This document shows positions 28,484 through 38,281 of a stretch of DNA of 44,372 nucleotides, one piece after another. The stretch is from Bacteroidales bacterium (GTDB lineage: Bacteria > Bacteroidota > Bacteroidia > Bacteroidales > WCHB1-69). How positions within the stretch are numbered: the stretch's first letter is position 1; every line of letters begins with the position of its first letter. The stretch covers positions 1-44,372 of the forward strand of contig JAEEKX010000038.1 of the NCBI GenBank assembly GCA_016288655.1, in the 5' to 3' direction. The notes below the pieces were generated by a model that was not told the DNA's origin, searched no databases, and was given only the letters and a program-made list of their open reading frames with translations. The position numbers and the translations under genes were made by a program.

Positions 28484-28984
28484 TTACTTGGTGATACCTA
28501 ACTTCTTCTTAACCAGTGCGCTGACATCATCTCCACCATCGGAGTAGAGCAGGTTCTTGGAGTCGAAAATGTAGGCATAGCCGTTCTCTTTGGCCACGGC
28601 CTGGATGGCCTCGATGATCTTGTCCTGGAACGGGGTCATCAACTCGATCTGCTTCTCCTGCATCATGTCCTGAAGACTCTGTTCAAAGGTGGAGATGCGC
28701 TCCTGGGCATCGGTCAGTTCCTTCTCGCGGAAGGCGCGGACGGTAGATGACATGGTTCCGGCTTCCTTGTTGAACTTCTCGTACTTGGTCTGGAACTCGG
28801 TCATCATCGCGGTGTATTCGGCCTCAAGCTCCGACTGGTAGGCCTGCAAAGCGGTCTGCAGCGTGTCGGCGCCCGGCATGGCGAGGAATATTTCGTTGGC
28901 GTTTACGTGCCCGTACTTCTGGGCGTGGCCTGCCGTGATCCCCATGAGCATCACAACGGCAAGCAGAATCAAATTTCTCTTCAT
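28484..28984 (-). CDS. OmpH/Skp-family periplasmic chaperone, copy 2
   Basis: This 166-aa protein has a signal peptide (MKRNLILLAVVMLMGITAGHAQ), the first-strand segment KYGHVNANEIFLAMPG, a coiled coil and the closing strand NGYAYIFDSKNLLY. The ATG at 28984 sits directly before the signal peptide; the longer frame from 29062 overlaps the previous gene and has no signal-like start. It probably forms Skp-type trimers that receive outer-membrane proteins from Sec. A 55-base AT-rich spacer separates it from copy 1, and 37 bases from copy 3; no promoter element seen in either. Confidence 0.9.
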   Translation of the reverse strand: MKRNLILLAVVMLMGITAGHAQKYGHVNANEIFLAMPGADTLQTALQAYQSELEAEYTAMMTEFQTKYEKFNKEAGTMSSTVRAFREKELTDAQERISTFEQSLQDMMQEKQIELMTPFQDKIIEAIQAVAKENGYAYIFDSKNLLYSDGGDDVSALVKKKLGITK

Positions 28985-29039
28985 CGTTTCTCTTTTTCTA
29001 CAATAGTTTTCTACAATAATTATAATAGAGCGGTGGATG

Positions 29040-29579
29040 TTATTCTTCATCGTCATTGTCATCCTTCGCCGTCACGCCCAACTTCTGCATGATCTGGTCG
29101 TTGATGTCCCACTTCGGGTCGGCATAGATGATGGTCATCGAGCCGGCGACGTCGAAGACGAAGGCGTAGCCCTTCTCCTTGGCGTACTCGTCGATGGCGG
29201 TGAAAACTCTGTCTTGGATGGGGGTGACCAACTCCTCTCTCTTCTTGGTGAGGTCACCGTCTTTGCCGAAACGCTTCTTCTGCAGATCCTTGGCGGCCTG
29301 CTCGGCGGCGATGATGGCCTCTTCACGCTTCTGTTTCATGTTCTCGGGCAGCGTGATGGCCTCGGTCTGATACTTCTTGTACATCTCGTCGATCTTGGCG
29401 AACTGCTGTTCGATCTCTTGCTGCCACTCCACGGCCACACGGTCGAGTTCTGCCTGTGCCTCGACGTAGTCGGGCATGTTGCTCAAGATGTATTCGGAAT
29501 CAATGTAGGCGTACTTTTGGCCAAACATGGGCAGGGTCAGGAATGCGCAGACCACGGTTAATAAAATGCTCTTTTTCAT
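29040..29579 (-). CDS. OmpH/Skp-family periplasmic chaperone, copy 1
   Basis: The 179-aa protein is the copy nearest bamA. It has a signal peptide (MKKSILLTVVCAFLTLPMFG), KYAYIDSEYILSNMPDY, a charged coiled coil over about 45-130 and the end strand KGYAFVFDVAG. Unlike the other two it ends in an acidic tail (KDDNDDEE). A 77-base spacer after bamA shows no TAnnTTTG, so it is presumably read from the bamA or porG transcript. Role as for the family: periplasmic holding of unfolded barrel proteins. Confidence 0.92.
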   Translation of the reverse strand: MKKSILLTVVCAFLTLPMFGQKYAYIDSEYILSNMPDYVEAQAELDRVAVEWQQEIEQQFAKIDEMYKKYQTEAITLPENMKQKREEAIIAAEQAAKDLQKKRFGKDGDLTKKREELVTPIQDRVFTAIDEYAKEKGYAFVFDVAGSMTIIYADPKWDINDQIMQKLGVTAKDDNDDEE

Positions 29580-29656
29580 TGTCGTATGGTTTTGATGATT
29601 AATATTTTCGGAGAATGGATGAAAATTTAGATGGGTGAAACGAGGGGGAGTTTAAA

Positions 29657-32275
29657 TTAGTCGATGGATTGGTTGATGGAGATGTGGAATCGGCTGCCAC
29701 CGGCGTCTTTCTGACCGGGCACGTCGTCGAAGCCGTAGCCCCAGTCGAAGCCGAGCAGACCGAACATCGGCAGGTAGATGCGGATGCCAAGTCCGGCCGA
29801 CTTGTAGAGGTTGAAGGGGGAGTATTGCCGCTTGTCGAGCCAGCAGTTGCCGGCCTCCACGAAGGCGAGCACGTAGATGGTGGCGCTGGGGTTGAGGGTG
29901 ATGGGGTAGCGCAACTCCGCGGTGAACTTGTTGTAGATGGCACCGCCCACCTCTTCGCCGTTCTGCATCGGGGTGAGGGAGATGTCGTCGTAACCACGCA
30001 TGCCGATGACCTCGCGGCCGTCGAGCGACCAACTCGACAATCCGTCGCCGCCGAGGTAGAAACGCTCGAACGGCGGGGCACCGATCTGCTTGTTGTACCA
30101 CCCGATGAAGCCGGTCTTCAAGCGCACGTTCAGCACGAGGTTGTCCACGATCTTCGTGAACCACGAGATGTTGAGTTTCCATTTGTGGAACTCCAGGAAC
30201 TTGTACTTCTCCTGGTCGGTGGCCGTCGAGTAGTCCTTCTTGGTGAAGAGGGAGTAGGGTGGCGTGGCCTGCACCGAGAAGGTGATCTCGGAGCCCTCCC
30301 TGGGATAGATGGGCGCGTTTACCGAATTTCTCGAGATGGTGAACTTGTAACTGATGTTGTTGGAGAATCCTTTTTTGAAAATGAAGATGCCCCCGAAGTT
30401 GTCCACCCTATAGTACTGGTAGATCAAGCTGTGGGAGAGTTGGAAGTAGTCGTCGGGCCACTTCAACTTGCGGGCGAAGGTGAGGTTGGCGCCGATGATG
30501 TCGATGAAGCCGTAGGCGTCGTTGGAACGGGTGTAGCCGTTGCTCTGTTTCTGGTAATAGACGTTGGCCGACAGCGTGTTGGGATGCTTGCCGCCCAACC
30601 ACGGTTCGACGAAGGAGAGACTGTACGACTGGTACCAGCGGGCGTTGGTGGAGATGCGGAGCGAGAGTTTCTGTCCGTCGCCGGAGGGTATGGGCGTCCA
30701 GGCCTCTTTCTTGAAGAACTTCTTGAAGGAGAAGTTGTTGAAGGAGATGCCCGCGCTCAGCACCAGACCGGTAGCGCCGTAGCCGGCGGAGAGCTCCAAC
30801 TGGTCGGAGGAGGTCTCTTCCACCACGTATTCGATATCGACGGTGCCGTCGGCCTCGTTGGGCACCGGGCGCACATCCATCTTCTCCTGGTTGAAGTAGC
30901 CGAGCGACAGCAGCACCTGCTGCGAGCGGATGATGTCGGCGCGGTTGAAGAGTTGCCCCGGCAACGTGGTGACCTCGCGCAGGATGACGTTGTCGTTGGT
31001 CTTCGTATTGCCCGAGACGGAGATATTCTTGTAGGTGGCCTGCCGCCCCTCACGGATGCGGATTTCGATGTCGATGGAGTCGTTCTCCACCAACACCTCC
31101 GTCGGGTTGGCGGAGAAGAAGAGATAGCCGTCGTTCATGTACAGCGAACTGATGTCGTCGCCGTCCTTGTTCATGCTGATGTTCTCCATCAGCCGTTTCT
31201 GGTTATATACGTCGCCCTTCTCGATGCGCAGGATCTGGCGCAGCAACTCGGTGGGGTACTTCGTGTTGCCCACGAAGTCAATGTTGCGGAAGTAGTAGCG
31301 GGGACCTTCTTCTACGGTGATGTCGATGTAGGCAAGACTTCCCTTGATGTAGAGGGAGTCCTTGACGATGAAGGCGTCGCGGAAGCCAAGCTCGTTGTAC
31401 TTCTCGATGAGTTTGGCCTTGTCGGCCTCGTAACTCGATTTGATGTACTTGGAACCCTTGGCTAAACGGAAGTTGACGCGCTCGGCGAAATAGTCGCTCA
31501 GGTGGTCGATGATGTCCTTGGAACGATAGTAGTCGGGGTTGCGGAACATGTAGGCGACAACGGTGTCGGCCTTGTAGAAGGGCATGAAGTGGAAGCGCTC
31601 CTTGGTCTCCTTCATCGCCTTGAGGAGCGTGCCGTTGGAGACATGGGTGTTGCCGTAGAAGGCGATGCTTTCGATCTTGACCTTCTTTCCCTTGTCGATG
31701 TTGAAGTAGAGGTTGACTGCCCGGGAGATCTTCTCGTTGGGCCGCTCTTCCACGGTGACTTGGCAGGTGTGGTAGCCCTTGTCAACGTAGTAGTTGCGGA
31801 TGAGGTTGACGCAGGTGGTCTTCATGTTGTCGTTGACGACGTTGCCCTGTGAGATCTTGATCTTCTCGCGCAACTCGGTCTCTTCGTTCTTCTTGGCGCC
31901 CACGAAGGCGAAGGCGGCCAGACGGGCGCGGTCCTCCAAGTAGATGTCGAGGAAGACGGTCTTGCCGATGATTTTGGAGACAGAGATGCGGATGTCGTCG
32001 TAAATACCTGTTTCCCAGAGTTTTTTCAGCGTTTTGGAAATCTCCTCGCCGGGAATCTCGATCTCATCGCCCACGTTGAACGGCAGCAGCCGACGGTCAA
32101 GTCCGGCGGTGCCGGAGGTGGTGATGCCGCCGATTTCGTAAGTCTGCGGGTTGGAATAGTCGATGACCACATTGGGTACGGTGTCCCCGGAAGATACGAC
32201 AACCTGTGCGTAACTAATTGTAACGCACAAGATTGCGATGAGTAGTAGCGCGAATTTCCGGAGTGCTTGTGTCAA
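29657..32275 (-). CDS. bamA: outer-membrane protein assembly factor BamA
   Basis: The 872-aa protein has a signal sequence (about 1-23), a run of POTRA domains to about residue 450 (e.g. IRIREGRQATYKNISVSGN) and a C-terminal 16-strand barrel. The conserved loop motif appears as GMRGYDD (family xRGY/F). The protein ends FHISINQSID. It inserts barrel proteins, presumably including SprA and PorG, into the outer membrane. The only start giving a signal peptide is a TTG at 32275, 27 bases after a -7 element; no in-frame ATG fits. It lies 53 bases after uppS and precedes three ompH genes, the expected order. Confidence 0.95.
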   Translation of the reverse strand: MTQALRKFALLLIAILCVTISYAQVVVSSGDTVPNVVIDYSNPQTYEIGGITTSGTAGLDRRLLPFNVGDEIEIPGEEISKTLKKLWETGIYDDIRISVSKIIGKTVFLDIYLEDRARLAAFAFVGAKKNEETELREKIKISQGNVVNDNMKTTCVNLIRNYYVDKGYHTCQVTVEERPNEKISRAVNLYFNIDKGKKVKIESIAFYGNTHVSNGTLLKAMKETKERFHFMPFYKADTVVAYMFRNPDYYRSKDIIDHLSDYFAERVNFRLAKGSKYIKSSYEADKAKLIEKYNELGFRDAFIVKDSLYIKGSLAYIDITVEEGPRYYFRNIDFVGNTKYPTELLRQILRIEKGDVYNQKRLMENISMNKDGDDISSLYMNDGYLFFSANPTEVLVENDSIDIEIRIREGRQATYKNISVSGNTKTNDNVILREVTTLPGQLFNRADIIRSQQVLLSLGYFNQEKMDVRPVPNEADGTVDIEYVVEETSSDQLELSAGYGATGLVLSAGISFNNFSFKKFFKKEAWTPIPSGDGQKLSLRISTNARWYQSYSLSFVEPWLGGKHPNTLSANVYYQKQSNGYTRSNDAYGFIDIIGANLTFARKLKWPDDYFQLSHSLIYQYYRVDNFGGIFIFKKGFSNNISYKFTISRNSVNAPIYPREGSEITFSVQATPPYSLFTKKDYSTATDQEKYKFLEFHKWKLNISWFTKIVDNLVLNVRLKTGFIGWYNKQIGAPPFERFYLGGDGLSSWSLDGREVIGMRGYDDISLTPMQNGEEVGGAIYNKFTAELRYPITLNPSATIYVLAFVEAGNCWLDKRQYSPFNLYKSAGLGIRIYLPMFGLLGFDWGYGFDDVPGQKDAGGSRFHISINQSID

Positions 32276-32301
32276 AATCGGTCAGTGTTTGTTTTGGGGC
32301 G

Positions 32302-32309
32302 CAAATTTA
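32302..32309 (-). promoter_or_regulatory. -7 element for bamA within the operon
   Basis: TAAATTTG on the minus strand matches TAnnTTTG in the 53-base uppS-bamA spacer. No TTG box at 19-20 bases. It could give bamA and the chaperone genes extra expression beyond read-through from porG-uppS. Confidence 0.45.
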
Positions 32310-32328
32310 CAAAAATAATCGGTATGTA

Positions 32329-33078
<750 letters not shown>

Positions 33079-33081
33079 GGG

Positions 33082-33918
33082 TTATTGTCTGCCGTTGACG
33101 GCTTTGCGTTTGACATTGGTGCGGATGTCGCAGCTGCGGTCCATGTCGCCGAAGCGGACGGTGAAGACCACGCCGGCGAAGGAGTAGAAGTCCTTGGTGG
33201 TGGAGTTGCCGCGGCCGGCGCCGGCGGTGTGGATGTTCTCCGACTTGTCGGCCAGGCGCGCCACCACGGAGCCGCGGTGGTCCTTCAACTCCTGGTTGTC
33301 GTAGTACTCGCCGCTCACGTCGTCCAGATAGTCGGTGAAGGTGAAGCGCATGCCCCACTCCGCGCCGAGCGAGAAGAACTTGCCGAAGGTGAAGCGGAAG
33401 CCGAGACCGAACGGGATGGCGACGTTGCAAAGGGAGTAATAGTCCTTCTGCCCCTCGAATCCTTGCCCCTCAGTTCCAAGATGTTGCAGGGCGTACCAGG
33501 TGCCATCGACATCCTGCGCCTGCGGATTGAACGAGAAGACCGCGATGCCGCCGAAGAGGTAGGGGGTGAAGAAGTTCTTGCCACGCTCGTGATACAGTTT
33601 GAAGAAGTTGAGTTCCGCCATCACGCCGATTTCGGTGATCGGCGACTTGAAACTGAGGTTGCGCTCGTAGTGCTTGTTGGTGATGGCGTCATCGCCCTCC
33701 ACCTGGGCGAAGAGGACGTTGGCGCGGATGGCCCAGCGCGGGGTGAAGTTGTAGCGGTAGATGATGCCGCCCGCAGGCTTCGACATGCCGAACGGCGTGC
33801 GCGGATTGAGGTCCCCCAAATAGAAGGAGGCCCCTGCCATCGCCCCTAATTCGGAATTTTGTGCAAATCCCTGAAAACCAGTCAATAACATCAAAAAGAT
33901 GACGATTATCTTCTTCAT
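33082..33918 (-). CDS. porG: PorG/DUF6089-family outer-membrane protein of the T9SS
   Basis: The 278-aa protein has a signal peptide (MKKIIVIFLMLLTGFQGFAQ) and a small eight-strand-like barrel: NSELGAMAGASFYLGDLN near the N terminus, then alternating aromatic strands to FAGVVFTVRFGDMD. This pattern and its place directly before uppS-bamA-ompH fit DUF6089/PorG, which in Porphyromonas gingivalis associates with the PorK-PorN ring of the T9SS. The ATG at 33918 precedes the signal peptide; an upstream TTG at 33927 is less likely. A TATAATTG just upstream deviates from the -7 consensus, so its promoter is uncertain. Confidence 0.82.
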   Translation of the reverse strand: MKKIIVIFLMLLTGFQGFAQNSELGAMAGASFYLGDLNPRTPFGMSKPAGGIIYRYNFTPRWAIRANVLFAQVEGDDAITNKHYERNLSFKSPITEIGVMAELNFFKLYHERGKNFFTPYLFGGIAVFSFNPQAQDVDGTWYALQHLGTEGQGFEGQKDYYSLCNVAIPFGLGFRFTFGKFFSLGAEWGMRFTFTDYLDDVSGEYYDNQELKDHRGSVVARLADKSENIHTAGAGRGNSTTKDFYSFAGVVFTVRFGDMDRSCDIRTNVKRKAVNGRQ

Positions 33919-34010
33919 AGTGTACAATTATACAATCTTTGAAAACGACCATCTCCGCTTTTTATTGCATTTCTGTTAAAAAAATTAAGGAAAAAATGTC
34001 CGTTGCGGAC

Positions 34011-34041
34011 TTGGATTTTTGAGAGAAAAAATGTAATTTTG
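34011..34041 (+). promoter_or_regulatory. Bacteroidota promoter for the flavodiiron gene
   Basis: TTG (34011-34013) and TAATTTTG (34034-34041) are separated by 20 bases, in the AT-rich divergent gap between porG and the flavodiiron gene. The ATG lies 45 bases downstream. It probably drives the whole 34086-38248 gene set, whose spacers are 2-26 bases. Confidence 0.65.
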
Positions 34042-34085
34042 TCATCGTGTAAATTAGTATTATTGTGGATTATAATATATTGAAA

Positions 34086-35279
34086 ATGAGAAGTATAGAA
34101 TTAACAAAAAACATCTTCTATGTAGGTGTGGACGATCGTTGCACCGACCTCTTCGAAAATCACCTTCCGCTGCCCGCCGGCGTATCTTACAACTCCTATC
34201 TGATTGTGGATGAGAAGGTCGTCCTCATCGACCCCGTCGATATCAGTTGCATCGGTGAGTTCCTCGACCGGCTGACCGCTGTCTTGGGCGATCGCGCCAT
34301 CGACATCCTCGTGGTGAACCACGCGGAGCCCGACCATAGCGGCTCCGTGGCTGTGCTGACCCAGAAATATCCTGATATACAGGTTGTTGGCAATGTCAAG
34401 ACCTTTGCGCCCCTCGAGGCCTTCTACGGACCCATCGCTCATAAAGTCGTCGTCGCCGACGGCGAGACGATGCCCATCGGCGCCCATACGCTCCAGTTTT
34501 TCACCGCCCCGATGGTCCACTGGCCCGAGTCGATGGCCACCTACGAGCTGTCCACCGGCATCCTCTTTTCCAACGACGCCTTCGGCGGCTTCGGCGTGCT
34601 CAATGGCGGCATCTTCGATGACCAGCACGACCTCGCCTGGTACGAGGACGAGATGCGGCGTTATTACGCTAACATCGTGGGCAAGGTCGCCGCACCCACG
34701 CTGAAGGTCATTCAACGTCTTTCCACTCTGGATATCAAGATGATAGCCCCGTCGCACGGATTGGTTTGGCGCCAGCGTCTCGACTGGGTTTTGGACAAAT
34801 ATACGCAGTGGTCGCAGCATGCGGGCGAAGAGGGCGTGGTCATCGCCTACGGCTCCATGCACGGCAATACGGCGCGCATGGCGGGCATCGTGGCGCAGGG
34901 CGTCGCCGACGCCGGCATCCGGGCGGTGCGTGTCTATGACGTCGCCCGCACCGACGCCTCCTTCATCCTCAGCGACATCTGGCGATACCGTGGCGTCGCC
35001 CTCGGCTCCAATGCGCACTACGGCAGCATGTTCCCCGAGTTGGCCACCCTCACCCACGAACTTATCCAGTTCAAGCCCCAGGGCAAGCAGTACGCCATCT
35101 TCGGCGGCATGAGTTGGAGCGGCGGCGGCGTCTCCACCCTCAGGAAACTCGCCGACGAAGCCCATTGGCCGCTGGTGAGCGACAGCGTGGAGGTGAAGGG
35201 TGCCCCCGGCCGTCCCGACGACTCCGACCGGCTCTATCAACTCGGATTAACCCTCGGAAACGCAATCAAAAATCAGTAA
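34086..35279 (+). CDS. fprA: FprA-type flavodiiron protein (A-type flavoprotein)
   Basis: The 397-aa protein reduces O2 to water or NO to N2O in the cytoplasm, protecting anaerobes. The diiron ligands are all present: H79, E81 and D83 in NHAEPDHSGS, H145 in VHWPES, D164 in FSNDAFGGFG and H224 in APSHGL. The C-terminal flavodoxin domain starts near 255 (VVIAYGSMHGNTARMA), giving the FMN site. No rubredoxin or reductase is fused or adjacent, so the electron donor is elsewhere. The ATG at 34086 was chosen over an upstream GTG at 34065. Confidence 0.93.
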   Translation: MRSIELTKNIFYVGVDDRCTDLFENHLPLPAGVSYNSYLIVDEKVVLIDPVDISCIGEFLDRLTAVLGDRAIDILVVNHAEPDHSGSVAVLTQKYPDIQVVGNVKTFAPLEAFYGPIAHKVVVADGETMPIGAHTLQFFTAPMVHWPESMATYELSTGILFSNDAFGGFGVLNGGIFDDQHDLAWYEDEMRRYYANIVGKVAAPTLKVIQRLSTLDIKMIAPSHGLVWRQRLDWVLDKYTQWSQHAGEEGVVIAYGSMHGNTARMAGIVAQGVADAGIRAVRVYDVARTDASFILSDIWRYRGVALGSNAHYGSMFPELATLTHELIQFKPQGKQYAIFGGMSWSGGGVSTLRKLADEAHWPLVSDSVEVKGAPGRPDDSDRLYQLGLTLGNAIKNQ

Positions 35280-35305
35280 ATCAATAACTTCTTAAAAATA
35301 GAAAT

Positions 35306-35770
35306 ATGAGTTGGCTTTATATCATCCTGCTGATCTCTTTCGGTCTGTTGGCCGTCATCATTGATTTCCTCTTCATCCCGGGCGGCATCGTCGCTGTCAT
35401 CGGCTTGCTGATGGAGATCGCTGGCATCGTGGGCGCGTACGCCACGTACGGCACGTTCGCCGGCACCCTCACTTTGCTGGTGTCTGTGGCGGTTTCCACG
35501 CTTACTATCGTTCTGATTCTCAGAAGTAAAACGTGGAAAAAATGTGCCCTTGACACCGCCATCGACAACAAGGTGAACGACTTCGACAACCATCGTGTCT
35601 TTGTCGGCGCGGTGGGTCGCACCATCTCCCGCCTCGCCCCGACGGGCAAGGCCGTCTTCGATGGGGAGACCGTCGAGGTGGCCTCCTCCTACGGTTTTAT
35701 CGACCAGGAGAGCGATGTGGTGGTGGAGAAAATTGAAGGAAGCAAAATCTTTGTCAAATTAAATAAATAG
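35306..35770 (+). CDS. NfeD-like membrane protein
   Basis: The 154-aa protein has about three transmembrane segments over residues 1-72 ([60 protein letters not shown]) and a C-terminal OB-fold of the NfeD type ([21 protein letters not shown]...[11 protein letters not shown]). NfeD proteins pair with flotillin-like proteins in membrane microdomains, and floA follows after only four bases. It lacks the protease part of long NfeD proteins. Confidence 0.88.
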   Translation: MSWLYIILLISFGLLAVIIDFLFIPGGIVAVIGLLMEIAGIVGAYATYGTFAGTLTLLVSVAVSTLTIVLILRSKTWKKCALDTAIDNKVNDFDNHRVFVGAVGRTISRLAPTGKAVFDGETVEVASSYGFIDQESDVVVEKIEGSKIFVKLNK

Positions 35771-35774
35771 TAGT

Positions 35775-36806
35775 ATGAACTTATTGAACATTCAACCCCT
35801 CTTGTTGATGAGCGACTTCGGTGTGATGGGTGTCTCCATCGCCGCCGTGGTGCTGCTGGTCATTTTCTTGTGGATGGTTCCGGTAGGACTGTGGTTCACC
35901 GCGCTCGTTTCCGGCGTCCATGTATCTCTCATCCAACTCATTCTGATGCGTTGGAGAAAGGTGCCGCCAGGAGTCATCGTCAACGCGATGATCACGGGCA
36001 CGAAGGCGGGCATCCCGCTCAACCGCGACCAATTGGAGGCGCACTATCTGGCGGGCGGTCACGTGAAGCCCGTAGTGAACGCGCTGGTCTCCGCCGGCAA
36101 GGCCAACATCCCGTTGGACTTCAAGGCGGCGGCGGCCATCGACCTGGCCGGTCGTAACGTGCTGGAGGCCATCCAGACCTCCGTCAACCCGAAGGTCATC
36201 AACACCCCGCCCGTGGCCGCCGTGGCCAAGGACGGCATCCAGTTGGTGGCCAAGGCCCGTGTCACTGTGCGCACCAATATCCGCCAGCTGGTGGGTGGTG
36301 CTGGCGAGGAGACCGTCATTGCCCGTGTCGGCGAAGGCATCGTCACCGCCATCGGCTCCGCCAGTTCCTACAAGTCGGTGCTTGAGAACCCCGACTCCAT
36401 CTCCAAAGTGGTGCTTACCAAGGGTTTGGACTCCGGCACGGCCTTCGAGATTCTCTCCATTGATATCGCGGACATCGATGTCGGCAAGAACATCGGCGCC
36501 ATGTTGCAGATGGACCAGGCCAACGCCGACAAGAACATCGCGCAGGCCAAGGCGGAGGAACGCCGTGTGATGGCCGTAGCCCAGGAGCAGGAGATGAAGG
36601 CCAAGGCGCAGGAGGCCCGCGCCAAGGTCATCCTGGCGGAGGCCGAAGTGCCGTTGGCCCTCGCCGACGCCTTCCGTTCCGGCAACCTCGGCGTGATGGA
36701 CTACTACAAGTTGGAGAACATCAAGGCCGACACCCAGATGCGCGGTTCCATCGGCAAGACCGTCGCCCCGCAACAAACACCTAAGAAACCCAACGGAAAT
36801 AATTAA
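35775..36806 (+). CDS. floA: flotillin-like protein FloA
   Basis: The 343-aa protein matches the FloA family: an N-terminal hydrophobic anchor ([21 protein letters not shown]), an SPFH/PHB domain over about 60-230 ([52 protein letters not shown]) and an Ala/Glu-rich coiled coil after 240. It organises membrane microdomains and oligomerises at the cytoplasmic membrane. It is coupled to the NfeD-like gene by a 4-base spacer, the usual pairing, and is followed after two bases by an exported nitroreductase. Confidence 0.95.
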   Translation: MNLLNIQPLLLMSDFGVMGVSIAAVVLLVIFLWMVPVGLWFTALVSGVHVSLIQLILMRWRKVPPGVIVNAMITGTKAGIPLNRDQLEAHYLAGGHVKPVVNALVSAGKANIPLDFKAAAAIDLAGRNVLEAIQTSVNPKVINTPPVAAVAKDGIQLVAKARVTVRTNIRQLVGGAGEETVIARVGEGIVTAIGSASSYKSVLENPDSISKVVLTKGLDSGTAFEILSIDIADIDVGKNIGAMLQMDQANADKNIAQAKAEERRVMAVAQEQEMKAKAQEARAKVILAEAEVPLALADAFRSGNLGVMDYYKLENIKADTQMRGSIGKTVAPQQTPKKPNGNN

Positions 36807-36808
36807 TT

Positions 36809-37441
36809 ATGAAAAAGTTAGCATTATTAGCCCTCGTCGTCATGACACTTTTCCCGAATCTTAACGCCCAAAAGGCCCCGGCTGACATCCAACTGCCCGA
36901 TCCGAAGATTGAAGGCGGCATGCCGCTGATGGAGGCCTTGAAGAACCGCGCCACCATCCGTGAATATTCCGACAAGGCGTTGGACAACCAGCAGTTGGCC
37001 AACCTGTTGTGGGCTGCTTGCGGTGTCAACCGTCCCGACGGCAAGCGCACCGCCCCCACCGCCCGCAACGCCCAACAGATTGACGTCTATGTATATACCG
37101 AAAAGGGCGTCTATCTCTATGTGGCTGAAAAGAATCTGCTGAAAGGCGTTGCCTCCGGCGACCACCGTGCCGATGCCGCCATGCAGCCCTTTGCCGCCAA
37201 GTGCCCCATCCTGCTCGTCTTCGTCGCCAACTACGACAAGATGAAGGGCTTCAATGACGAGGCCCGCGAGTTCTATGGCGCCACCGATGCCGGCTATGTC
37301 AGCCAGAACGTCTATCTCTACTGCGCTTCCGAAGGCCTCGCCACCGTCGTCCTTGGCAGCATCCACCGCGATAAGATCAAAGATCTCCTCGGCTTCAACG
37401 GCAAGGCCATCCTCGGCCAACCCGTCGGATTTCAAAAATAA
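36809..37441 (+). CDS. exported nitroreductase-family (SagB-like) protein
   Basis: The 210-aa protein has a signal peptide (MKKLALLALVVMTLFPNLNA) and then a nitroreductase/SagB-type flavin fold: LKNRATIREYSDKALDNQQLANLLWAA, RTAPTARNAQQIDVYVY, and ATDAGYVSQNVYLYCASEGLATVVLG. The first segment carries the usual FMN-phosphate arginines. Members of this exported group are common in Bacteroidota; substrate unknown. An FMN enzyme outside the cytoplasm needs a flavin and electron source not evident here. It is two bases after floA and seven before the 5'-nucleotidase-domain gene. Confidence 0.85.
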   Translation: MKKLALLALVVMTLFPNLNAQKAPADIQLPDPKIEGGMPLMEALKNRATIREYSDKALDNQQLANLLWAACGVNRPDGKRTAPTARNAQQIDVYVYTEKGVYLYVAEKNLLKGVASGDHRADAAMQPFAAKCPILLVFVANYDKMKGFNDEAREFYGATDAGYVSQNVYLYCASEGLATVVLGSIHRDKIKDLLGFNGKAILGQPVGFQK

Positions 37442-37447
37442 CAGGTA

Positions 37448-38248
37448 ATGAAAAGGTTACTGTCGGCCATCGCGCTTGCACTCATCCTTCTTCCCGCGAC
37501 CTTGCAAGCGCAGCAACGCTATACCATCGACAAAGCGGGCATCTCCCACGAAGTTGTCGTGTTGGACAGTCGTTATCACACGGACAACTTGGATGCAGGT
37601 ACACGCAATAGTCTTTCATACAGACAGTTGGAGGATACAGTGCGTCTGCTCAAGATCCGCCATGACGCGCAGATGATGGTGCCGGTGGCCCAGATGCCCA
37701 CCTTCCTGCCTTACCACAACAACCAGCGCGGCCCGCTGTCGCACTTCCTTCTCGACATGCTGATGGACACCTGTCAATACATGTTCCAGGAGGTGCTTCA
37801 GGGCGCCAAACTTGATTTCGCCCTTCTCAACTTCGGCGGCATCCGCTCGCAACTCCCTCAGGGAACGGTTACTAAACTTGACATTTATGATGTGATGCCG
37901 TTCGACAATTCGCCCGTGTTGGTACGGATGAAGGGCAGCGAGGTGCGTCACATCTTCGAGAACTTCGTGAAGACCACCGCCACGGGCACGTCCATCAAGG
38001 AGGAGGCCTATTCACGTCAGGTGGAGTTGAAGTTCGAGAACAACGTGCTGACGGACGTCAAGATCGGTGGACAGCCGTTGGATCCCGATGCTACATACTG
38101 GTTTGTCACGTTGGACTTTATTGCCCTGACCGACGGCGACGCTATTCTCACCTTGTCGCGATACGACAAATACCACGACGTTTTCACCCACCCTTCGCTG
38201 GTGCGTTGGGTGTTGGAAGACTACCTTAGAACTCACTATAATCCCTAA
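37448..38248 (+). CDS. exported 5'-nucleotidase C-terminal-domain protein (no metallophosphatase domain)
   Basis: The 266-aa protein has a signal peptide ([21 protein letters not shown]). The body matches only the C-terminal, substrate-binding half of UshA/5'-nucleotidases: [17 protein letters not shown] and [23 protein letters not shown] are the typical nucleoside-site motifs. The N-terminal metal-dependent phosphatase half is missing. In related bacteria the two halves are often separate neighbouring genes, but no partner is adjacent; uvrA follows. Alone it may bind nucleosides or pair with a distant subunit. Confidence 0.82.
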   Translation: MKRLLSAIALALILLPATLQAQQRYTIDKAGISHEVVVLDSRYHTDNLDAGTRNSLSYRQLEDTVRLLKIRHDAQMMVPVAQMPTFLPYHNNQRGPLSHFLLDMLMDTCQYMFQEVLQGAKLDFALLNFGGIRSQLPQGTVTKLDIYDVMPFDNSPVLVRMKGSEVRHIFENFVKTTATGTSIKEEAYSRQVELKFENNVLTDVKIGGQPLDPDATYWFVTLDFIALTDGDAILTLSRYDKYHDVFTHPSLVRWVLEDYLRTHYNP

Positions 38249-38251
38249 TGT

Positions 38252-38271
38252 TCGGGTCGGAAAGCCCGGAT
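38252..38271 (+). terminator. weak hairpin between the 5'-nucleotidase-domain gene and uvrA
   Basis: TTCGGG and CCCGGA form a 6-bp stem (one G-U pair) with an 8-base loop, followed by TTTCATTG. This is short and lacks a real U-run, so it may only weaken read-through into uvrA. Confidence 0.25.
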
Positions 38272-38281
38272 TTCATTGCCG

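Noticed and set aside
29669-31465. A 598-codon plus-strand frame opposite bamA
   Set aside because: Antisense shadow of a clear BamA gene; no promoter, no recognisable domain.
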